A stretch of 64,000 nucleotides of DNA from Paenibacillus qinlingensis. Lineage in GTDB: Bacteria > Bacillota > Bacilli > Paenibacillales > NBRC-103111. Location of the stretch: contig NZ_JABMKY010000018.1 in the NCBI RefSeq assembly GCF_013204845.1, positions 1 to 64,000 on the forward strand, in the 5' to 3' direction. The position numbers and the translations under genes were made by a program. A model generated the notes under the pieces. It saw nothing but the letters and a program-made list of their open reading frames with translations. It made no database searches and was not told where the DNA came from. Numbering within the stretch: position 1 is the first letter of the stretch; every line of letters begins with the position of its first letter. Below, piece after piece: positions 58,501 to 64,000 of the stretch.

Positions 58501-59396
58501 TGACGAACGTTGTTGACGTAAAAGGATTGACGAAGGCGTATGGTAAAGTGACGGCTGTGGACCATGTAAGCTTTACAATTGAACCTAACAAAATTTACGG
58601 CCTACTCGGCAGAAATGGCGCAGGCAAAACGACTATCATGCATATGATCTCCGCCCAGCAGTTTGCGACTAGCGGGGAGCTTAAGGTGTTTGGCGAGGAG
58701 CCTTTTGAGAATAGCCGGGTGCTCAATCAGATTTGTTTTATTAAAGAGAGCCAGAAATATCCGGATACGTTTCGCATTATAGATGTAATGGCAGTGGCCA
58801 AATCGTTATACCCGAACTGGGACGACGCTTATGCCAACTCCTTAATTGAAGATTTCCGGCTTCCGATCAAAAGGAAAATAAAAAAACTGTCCCGAGGCAT
58901 GCTGTCCTCCGTTGGGATTGTTGTGGGACTCGCAAGCCGCGCGCCATTGACGATTTTCGATGAGCCCTATCTCGGTTTGGATGCAGTTGCGCGAGTACTT
59001 TTCTATGATCGATTGCTGGAAGACTACGCAGAGTATCCGCGCACCGTTATCCTTTCCACGCATCTAATTGATGAAGTGAGTCGTATGTTAGAGCATGTGC
59101 TCGTGATCGATAACGGGAAATTGATTCTGAATGAAGACGCCGATGCGCTTCGCGGCAGAGCTTGTAAGGTTTCTGGCTTGAAATCAGCGGTTGACGCTTT
59201 TACACGTGGGAAAGAAGTGCTGGAACGAACGGCGATTGGTTCTGCTGCAACAGCAACGATTATCGGTGCGCTTTCACTGCAAGATCGCAAATACGCTGAA
59301 GAATTAGGACTCGAGTTCGCACCAGTTTCCATTCAGCAGCTCATTGTTCATCTGACACGCACGCAAGTGACGGGAAAGGGGTCTGAGTCCTTATGA
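58500..59396 (+). CDS. ABC transporter ATPase of the YtrA operon
   Basis: A 298-aa ATPase: Walker A GRNGAGKTTIM (near residue 37), a degenerate signature LSRGMLSSVGI instead of LSGGQ, Walker B LTIFDEPYLGLD, H-loop STHLIDE. The modified signature is usual in the YtrB/BcrA-type exporters. Its ATG overlaps the regulator stop (TAATG). Confidence 0.92.
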   Translation: MTNVVDVKGLTKAYGKVTAVDHVSFTIEPNKIYGLLGRNGAGKTTIMHMISAQQFATSGELKVFGEEPFENSRVLNQICFIKESQKYPDTFRIIDVMAVAKSLYPNWDDAYANSLIEDFRLPIKRKIKKLSRGMLSSVGIVVGLASRAPLTIFDEPYLGLDAVARVLFYDRLLEDYAEYPRTVILSTHLIDEVSRMLEHVLVIDNGKLILNEDADALRGRACKVSGLKSAVDAFTRGKEVLERTAIGSAATATIIGALSLQDRKYAEELGLEFAPVSIQQLIVHLTRTQVTGKGSESL

Positions 59397-60076
59397 ATCG
59401 AGTCAAGCAAGTTGTAAAGATGCATCTGAGGAACAAGTTCACGTGGTTTTTGGTTCCATGGGCCATCCTGGCCGCTAATTTTCTAATCAATGCAATAATT
59501 GCTTCCTCATTAAATGATGGTGAAGTTGTGAATACAGGTGCGATTGCGTCTATCTTTGTCTACACATTTATAGCAGGCACGATTACGCTCAAAGAAACGT
59601 TCCCATTCGCCATCGGTCTTAGTATTCGGAGAAAGGATTATTTCTTCGGTACAGCATTGACTGTCCTGTTGGTGAATACGATTTCAGGGATGGCAATAAC
59701 CATACTTTCGGCCATTGAGCATGCAACGAATGGATGGAATGTGAATTTGCATCTTTTTGAAATTAAGTTTCTAGGCGATCTACCGTTCATCGGTATACTA
59801 GGGATTAATATCATCCTGTTAATAAATTTGTACTTCATTGGATTTACCATTTCGAGCTTGCATCGCCGATTTGGCAGCATGTCCATGTACATCTTTTTTA
59901 CAGCGGCGCTATTGATAGGGACGATTACGTCCTATACGATGACGCATTTCGGGCTATGGGTTGAAGTGGCCCATTGGGTAGCCAATAACTATATGGACTT
60001 GTTCTGGTGGATGATCCCGATGGTAGGCGTCTACATGATCATCTCCTATGGATTGCTTCGCAAAGCAGCTGTATAA
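59393..60076 (+). CDS. ABC transporter membrane subunit of the YtrA operon
   Basis: A 227-aa protein with six TM helices (FTWFLVPWAILAANFLINAI, IASIFVYTFIAGTITL, FGTALTVLLVNTISGMAITI, PFIGILGINIILLINLYFIG, MSMYIFFTAALLIGTITSYT, FWWMIPMVGVYMIISYGLL). ATG overlaps the ATPase stop by four bases. Together with the regulator it forms a three-gene export or lantibiotic-response unit. Confidence 0.88.
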   Translation: MNRVKQVVKMHLRNKFTWFLVPWAILAANFLINAIIASSLNDGEVVNTGAIASIFVYTFIAGTITLKETFPFAIGLSIRRKDYFFGTALTVLLVNTISGMAITILSAIEHATNGWNVNLHLFEIKFLGDLPFIGILGINIILLINLYFIGFTISSLHRRFGSMSMYIFFTAALLIGTITSYTMTHFGLWVEVAHWVANNYMDLFWWMIPMVGVYMIISYGLLRKAAV

Positions 60077-60081
60077 AGCAC

Positions 60082-60121
60082 AAAAAAAGAGCCTCAGAAG
60101 AATCACTTCTGTAGGCTCTTT
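60082..60121. terminator. Bidirectional terminator
   Basis: AAAGAGCCT-CAGAAG pairs with CTTCTG-AGGCTCTTT around 5 nt; poly-A on the left and Ts on the right serve both convergent operons. Confidence 0.88.
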
Positions 60122-60131
60122 GCTTATCCTA

Positions 60132-60665
60132 TTAAGCTGTTATATTCGCCAGGTAATCATCCAATTGTTTGAATGTTCCGCCGAATCCTTGCTCCATGGA
60201 GCCTTTCATCGAAGCGTAGAATTGAATTTCTTCTTCTGTCGCGTTGATCGGGCCGCCTTTCATGGTGATAATGGTATGACCGTCTTCTTCGGTCATCGTT
60301 AATTCAGTTATGATTTCTAATGGGAAAACAGAGCTGAACGGGGCACGAATGATATTCCCATCGCTATCTGCAAACGAAGTGACATAAACCAATTTCGTAG
60401 GAGCTTCTACTTCGCGGTAGGAGAATCTTCCGAACATTTCGAAGCCCTCAGGGCTCTTCATTCCATAATGGAATATGCCCCCTGGACGAACGTCCAAAGC
60501 TTTCACCGTCAGCTCCATCCCTGTCGGCCCCCACCATGCTGCCAAATGCTCCGGCTGTGTCCATACGCTGTATACAAGCTCAAGCGGTGCTTTCACGATA
60601 CGCGTAATCTCCAGTTGAACATCAGTACCATTCCCTGTCATTTCAAAAGCATTTTGTTTCATCAT
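60132..60665 (-). CDS. SRPBCC/AHSA1-domain protein
   Basis: A 177-aa START-like hydrophobic-cavity protein: VQLEITRIVKAPLELVYSVW, the AWWGPTGMELT signature of the AHSA1/CalC group, FSYREVEAPTKLVYVTSFAD, and C-terminal FYASMKGSMEQGFGGTFKQL helix. ATG 60665 fits GGAGG seven bases upstream; ATG 60662 is the alternative. It lies 49 bp downstream of the ArsR gene on the same strand, the common ArsR-AHSA1 pair. Confidence 0.9.
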   Translation of the reverse strand: MMKQNAFEMTGNGTDVQLEITRIVKAPLELVYSVWTQPEHLAAWWGPTGMELTVKALDVRPGGIFHYGMKSPEGFEMFGRFSYREVEAPTKLVYVTSFADSDGNIIRAPFSSVFPLEIITELTMTEEDGHTIITMKGGPINATEEEIQFYASMKGSMEQGFGGTFKQLDDYLANITA

Positions 60666-60714
60666 TACCACGCCTCCATAGTATAAAATGTGTTATCTTG
60701 CGACCGACTATTCA

Positions 60715-61041
60715 TCAGTCGGGCTTCGATTCTTTGGCTTGCAGCACCTGTAAATAGGCTTCCATGCGATCGAATTGTGTTTCCCATAGGCGCCGAAAGG
60801 AACCTAGCCAGTTCTCAATGTCCTGAAGGGACTGCGGCCGCAGTTTATAGACCCTTCGATTGGCTATGGGTTGTACATCTACAAGTCCTGCTTCACTAAG
60901 TACACGCAGATGCTTGGAAACTTGCGGCTGACTTAAGCCGAGCCGTTGGGCAATCTCCCCTACAGTTAGGGGGCCGTCTCGCAGAAGCTCAACCATGTGC
61001 AAGCGATGTGGTTCGGCAAGAGCACTGAATATCGTATTCAT
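60715..61041 (-). CDS. ArsR-family repressor (no obvious metal site)
   Basis: A 108-aa winged-helix protein: MNTIFSALAEPHRLHMVELL, GPLTVGEIAQRLGLSQPQVS KHLRVL recognition region, wing VDVQPIANRRVYKL, and helical C-terminus. No Cys, so it belongs to the SdpR/AHSA1-linked type. ATG 61041 lies six bases after the -10 of a strong promoter, so the transcript may be leaderless; no normally spaced ribosome site exists. Confidence 0.9.
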   Translation of the reverse strand: MNTIFSALAEPHRLHMVELLRDGPLTVGEIAQRLGLSQPQVSKHLRVLSEAGLVDVQPIANRRVYKLRPQSLQDIENWLGSFRRLWETQFDRMEAYLQVLQAKESKPD

Positions 61042-61047
61042 GTATTG

Positions 61048-61077
61048 AATATAACTCCAATGGAATATTCCTGTCAA
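61048..61077 (-). promoter_or_regulatory. Promoter and operator of the ArsR-SRPBCC pair
   Basis: TTGACA (61072-61077), 18-bp spacer, TATATT (61048-61053). The perfect palindrome GGAATATTCC (61062-61071) fills half the spacer and is the likely autoregulatory site. Confidence 0.8.
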
Positions 61078-61141
61078 GGCATATTTGGATGGGGAAATGG
61101 TTCAACGGAACTTATCTTTTTGCTTTGGATATCATCCATAG

Positions 61142-61157
61142 GTTTACTATCGTAAAC
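61142..61157. promoter_or_regulatory. Inverted repeat upstream of the LysM-3D gene
   Basis: GTTTAC-TATC-GTAAAC is a perfect 6-bp dyad. It lies between the divergent ArsR and LysM-3D genes and is followed by an unusual run of eight Gs. Candidate operator of unknown regulator. Confidence 0.4.
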
Positions 61158-61313
61158 AGAATAGGGGGGGGAATATACAAGACAACCCTTATGCTTCTCT
61201 CTTAATGTGTCTATGGATCTATCATTAATTTCATAGGAAATGTATAGAAAGCTTACTTTTAGCCGAGTCTAGTAGCTATAACTCTATTAACTTTTCTAGG
61301 AGGAGCTATAGCT

Positions 61314-62018
61314 ATGAAGTTTCGTAAACTATGTATATCGACCTTATCCTTAATCCTGTTGCTTGGTTTGTGGTTCATGCAATCCAAGGCGTACTCGTAT
61401 CCGTCGAGCTATGAAGATATGGATATGTCCCCTGTCTATGTGGCCTCTACGAGTGGCAGCCCGGATCCTTCGACTTCAGAAGCTCCGGCCACTGCAGTCG
61501 AGCAAGCTGCGACAACATACAAAGTAAGCCGAGGAGACACCCTGTTCAAAATAGCAAAAAGCTTTGAAATCGCTGTCGATGACCTCATTTCTGCGAATTC
61601 AATTTCGAATCCGAACCAACTGACGATCGGACAAAGTCTAACCATCCCCCTTGTCGCTGTAGCCTCTGCATCATCTGAGGGACAGCCTAAAATTATCAAA
61701 AAAGTCATTAATACAACGTTAACCGCCTATACCGCGGGCTTTGAATCGACAGGCAAAAAAGCCTCTCACCCTACATACGGCATCACGTATAGTGGTATCA
61801 AAGCTAAGGAAGGGCGCACGATTGCTGTAGATCCAGCCGTCATCCCCCTAGGATCAACGGTTTTCATCGAAGGCATTGGCATTCGGAAGGCAGAAGATAT
61901 CGGATCGGCCATTCGCGGCTCTAGAATTGACGTCTTCATGAATGATTTGGGCCAAGCGCAGGAGTTTGGTGTGAAAAAGAACGTGAAGGTGTACGTGTTA
62001 GATAGGGAAACCGTGTAA
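61314..62018 (+). CDS. Secreted LysM and 3D-domain protein (YocH-like)
   Basis: A 234-aa exported protein: signal (about 1-27), a Ser/Thr/Pro linker, one LysM domain (about 68-111, YKVSRGDTLFKIAKSFEIAV..) for peptidoglycan binding, and a C-terminal 3D domain (about 130-230) with the three conserved Asp in IAVDPAVIPLGS, AEDIGSAIRG and SRIDVFM. 3D domains share the MltA/Rpf-like beta-barrel and act as lytic transglycosylase-type muralytic enzymes. AGGAGGAGC precedes ATG 61314. Confidence 0.92.
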   Translation: MKFRKLCISTLSLILLLGLWFMQSKAYSYPSSYEDMDMSPVYVASTSGSPDPSTSEAPATAVEQAATTYKVSRGDTLFKIAKSFEIAVDDLISANSISNPNQLTIGQSLTIPLVAVASASSEGQPKIIKKVINTTLTAYTAGFESTGKKASHPTYGITYSGIKAKEGRTIAVDPAVIPLGSTVFIEGIGIRKAEDIGSAIRGSRIDVFMNDLGQAQEFGVKKNVKVYVLDRETV

Positions 62019-62037
62019 GGTTGAATGCGCTGGATTG

Positions 62038-62067
62038 AAGGAGTTGCCAATGGGCAGCTCCTTTTTT
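62038..62067 (+). terminator. Terminator of the LysM-3D gene
   Basis: AAGGAG-TGCC pairs with GGCA-CTCCTT around a 3-nt loop, then TTTTTT. Confidence 0.9.
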
Positions 62068-62242
62068 GTATGGCAGCAGCCTTCAGATAAAGGGGATGCA
62101 CGTCTATCACAGGTCGTAGACCCACCCCGACTAAGGTCTAGGAGCAAATACCGTCCACGGTCCGTTTTGGAAAGACGCGATTTTACCTAGAATAAAGACA
62201 TGAAGAAGACGACGACAAACAATGAAAGGCGGTGACGAAACG

Positions 62243-62539
62243 ATGAAAAGAAATACAGGTTTAGCCGCTCTGCTAATCGCATTCGGCGCACTGATTTTAT
62301 TCAATAAGCTAGGCTTTCACTTAGGAGACTTTATTGGATCGGTGATGGGATATGTGATCCCCCTCATCATGGTTGGACTGGGTTACCTAGGGATTAAGAA
62401 CGATAAGAAAATAGGATGGGTAATCGCCGGTATCGGTATCATCATTCTAGTAAGTAAGCTGGCGGGTTGGATCATTATCCTTCTGGCAATCGGATTAATC
62501 GGATATGGATTTTCCATGTTAAAAGGAAGAACAGCTTAA
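62243..62539 (+). CDS. LiaI/LiaF-TM-like membrane protein
   Basis: A 98-aa protein with about four short TM helices: GLAALLIAFGALILFNKLG, FIGSVMGYVIPLIMVGLGYL, IGWVIAGIGIIILVSKLAG, WIIILLAIGLIGYGFSML. This matches the DUF5668/LiaF transmembrane type found at the head of lia and psp clusters. ATG 62243 fits GGCGGTGA upstream. First gene of a cluster with PspA and PspC genes. Confidence 0.85.
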   Translation: MKRNTGLAALLIAFGALILFNKLGFHLGDFIGSVMGYVIPLIMVGLGYLGIKNDKKIGWVIAGIGIIILVSKLAGWIIILLAIGLIGYGFSMLKGRTA

Positions 62540-62589
62540 CGTAACCAAATAAAGAATCGAATACAGAGTGTGAAAAAGGTGGAGTGAAG

Positions 62590-63285
62590 ATGAGCCTATT
62601 TAGGCGGATGAGAGATATAACCGTGGCAACTTTAAATGAGCATTTGGAGAAGTCGGAAGATCCGGTACGCTTGATTGACCAATACTTAGCAGCCCAGCGT
62701 GAGCAGCTTGTACAGTCAGAAAGATTGTATCAGCAATGCGTAAGTCATGCAGCATCACTTCGGCAGCAATATTTAACGGCATTAGAAACGAAAGAAAAGC
62801 GCGAGCATCAAGCGCTGCTGGCTTTGAAGGCTGGCGAAGAACATATGGCACGCATCGTGCTGCAAGAGAAATTGCAGGCAGAAGAGAAAAGCGTGCAATA
62901 CCATGATCTGTATGAGCAGGCGAAGCAGTCCATCCTTGAGCTTGATGAGGAGCTGCAACAACTGAAAGCAGATTACAAAGAAGTCGCAGACAAACGAAGC
63001 TACTACTTGGCTCGTATGGAGTCCGCTCGCTTGCAGCAGCGCATGCATGCTCGCAGCAATGTCACACAAGATGGGGCACCGCGGATGTTCGGCCGATTGG
63101 AAGAGCGCGTATCCGATATGGAGCTGCACGCCAGAACGCTTCGCGATGTTAGGAAGATGGGTCGCGAAAGCTTCTACAGTGGGGGCAACCCGGCTGTAGA
63201 TGCGGAAATGGAAGCACTTCGCAATAGACTGAAACAGGAGGGAACACAGGATCATGAACAAACTATACCGCTCACGAAGAGATAA
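62590..63285 (+). CDS. PspA/IM30-family protein (first)
   Basis: A 231-aa almost fully helical coiled-coil protein: SLFRRMRDITVATLNEHLEK and EDPVRLIDQYLAAQREQLVQ at the N-terminus are the PspA signature; AARLQQ-type central coil and an NPAVDAEMEALRNRLKQ end. PspA/LiaH proteins assemble into ESCRT-III-like rods that protect damaged membranes. ATG 62590 is chosen over GTG 62584, which overlaps the ribosome site. It overlaps the PspC gene by 32 bp. Confidence 0.9.
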   Translation: MSLFRRMRDITVATLNEHLEKSEDPVRLIDQYLAAQREQLVQSERLYQQCVSHAASLRQQYLTALETKEKREHQALLALKAGEEHMARIVLQEKLQAEEKSVQYHDLYEQAKQSILELDEELQQLKADYKEVADKRSYYLARMESARLQQRMHARSNVTQDGAPRMFGRLEERVSDMELHARTLRDVRKMGRESFYSGGNPAVDAEMEALRNRLKQEGTQDHEQTIPLTKR

Positions 63286-63736
63286 GAAATTAACGGGCCT
63301 ATGCGGGGGACTTGCAGAAGCCATGAATGTAGATGTCACACTATTACGTTTACTAGTCGTGATCACCACGTTTTTCACCGGAGGCACCGTCATTTTCGTC
63401 TACTTTGTAGCGGCGATTGTAATTCCGAAGGAACCAGGGTTTGATCAGCCCCCATTTGATCCCTATGCAAGCTCGTATGGAGGGGGATCATGGAATCATC
63501 ATAAATCCCATAACCACCATAATCACAATAACCATCATAACCACCATAATCACCGCCAAACACCACAACCGACTAGCAAGTATGCTTCCTATGAAGCGAG
63601 CCAGCCAATTAACAACATCGATGAGATGATGAAAGACATTGAGAAGAAAGCTTTGCAAAGAGAAGTAGACGAACTAAGAGCCAAAGTCGCTCGTTTTGAA
63701 AAACAAACAATGGATAGTAAAAAAGGAGACGTGTAA
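63254..63736 (+). CDS. PspC-domain protein with His/Asn-rich linker and coiled coil
   Basis: A 160-aa protein: PspC domain (1-58, LYRSRRDKKLTGLCGGLAEA then a TM helix VIFVYFVAAIVIPKEPG), a His/Asn-rich stretch (about 80-100, HHKSHNHHNHNNHHNHHNHR), and a C-terminal amphipathic coiled coil (REVDELRAKVARFEKQTMD). The last part resembles the PspB/PspC coil that contacts PspA. AGGAGGG precedes ATG 63254, inside the end of the PspA gene. Confidence 0.9.
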   Translation: MNKLYRSRRDKKLTGLCGGLAEAMNVDVTLLRLLVVITTFFTGGTVIFVYFVAAIVIPKEPGFDQPPFDPYASSYGGGSWNHHKSHNHHNHNNHHNHHNHRQTPQPTSKYASYEASQPINNIDEMMKDIEKKALQREVDELRAKVARFEKQTMDSKKGDV

Positions 63737-63739
63737 ACC

Positions 63740-64000
63740 ATGGGTGTATTTACAAGAATGAAAGATATGACGAAAGCTTCAATTCACGAGGTATTAGATA
63801 AAATTGAGGATCCAATCGTAATGTTGAACCAATACCTCCGCGATATGGAGCAAGAAATTGCCCAGGCGGAAGTAACGGTTGCTCGCCAAATCGCAAGTGA
63901 GCGCAAGCTGAAGCAGCGCCTTGAGGAATCCGTTCGCTTGGTAGCTGACCGCGAAGCGAAAGCATCCGCAGCAATTAAAAACGGCCAAGAAGCGATTGCT
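63740..64000 (+). CDS. PspA/IM30-family protein (second), 3' end outside window
   Basis: 87 codons are visible, starting MGVFTRMKDMTKASIHEVLD, then KIEDPIVMLNQYLRDMEQEI and a helical VTVARQIASERKLKQRLEES. This is the canonical PspA/LiaH N-terminus, closer to standard PspA than the first copy. It starts three bases after the PspC stop, with AAAGGAGA upstream. The frame stays open to the window edge. Confidence 0.92.
   Translation, partial: MGVFTRMKDMTKASIHEVLDKIEDPIVMLNQYLRDMEQEIAQAEVTVARQIASERKLKQRLEESVRLVADREAKASAAIKNGQEAIA

Noticed and set aside
61085..61313. c-di-AMP (ydaO) riboswitch before the LysM-3D gene
   Set aside because: Such genes often have one, but the conserved ydaO core motifs were not found here; only a short dyad and a G-run were seen.

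Overview
The window looks like chromosomal DNA of a Paenibacillus-like, endospore-forming, Gram-positive rod. Evidence: a gerP spore-coat permeability operon, a GerA-type germinant receptor operon, a GerT/Hsp20-like gene with a sigma-K-type promoter, a chitinase-like enzyme with three SLH anchoring domains, YesM/YesN plus CUT1 sugar transport genes, strong AGGAGG ribosome sites with several GTG/TTG starts, and mixed base composition near 50 % GC. No rRNA, tRNA, CRISPR array or prophage was seen.

Layout. 1-123 is the right end of an IS3-type element. 147-5234 holds a small LuxR regulator, thiamine pyrophosphokinase, a small protein, a DUF554 membrane protein, an orphan response regulator and a secreted GH18-SLH enzyme. 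5529-8130 is gerPA-PE facing a GerT-like gene. 8403-12230 has an NlpC/P60 hydrolase, a two-component system and a PIG-L deacetylase. 12306-16226 is a gerB-gerA-gerC operon ending in a small two-TM gene that looks like a receptor D subunit. 16409-20852 holds metabolic and hypothetical genes. 20997-28802 is YesM/YesN, an acyl-CoA dehydrogenase-like enzyme and a three-gene sugar importer. 28988-30343 is a TcyP-like symporter. 30969-39643 is an AT-richer block dominated by metal resistance: two CopD proteins, CopC, a CadA-type P-ATPase, and ArsR and BlaI/M56 regulators, with recognisable operators. 39970-52513 is a cell-envelope block: an ApbE-like protein, a two-component system, a secreted duplicated DUF2680-like protein and a MacA-MacB-type exporter with a large secreted protein. 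52564-61041 is mixed: MerR-SDR, secreted SH3-like and beta/gamma-crystallin-like proteins, a phosphoesterase, a YtrA-type ABC operon and an ArsR-SRPBCC pair. 61314-64000 is a LysM-3D protein followed by a LiaI/PspA/PspC/PspA envelope-stress cluster cut by the window end.

Two observations stand out. First, four promoters (ApbE-like gene, the two-component operon, the DUF2680-like gene, the MacA operon) carry CAG/CAA direct repeats at exactly 11-bp steps, 4 to 6 copies, ending 10 to 11 bp before a TATACT-like -10. This reads as the regulon of the response regulator at 41117, an undescribed envelope or export system as far as I can tell. Second, intergenic regions carry a roughly 185-bp element with four 21-bp inverted-repeat boxes (8+5+8) spaced 51-62-51 bp. 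Five copies share one half-site, one lacking its first box. A sixth at 56461 keeps the geometry (51-61-51) with a different half-site. The sequences between boxes diverge while lengths stay fixed, which points to a phased protein-binding array or a mobile structured repeat.
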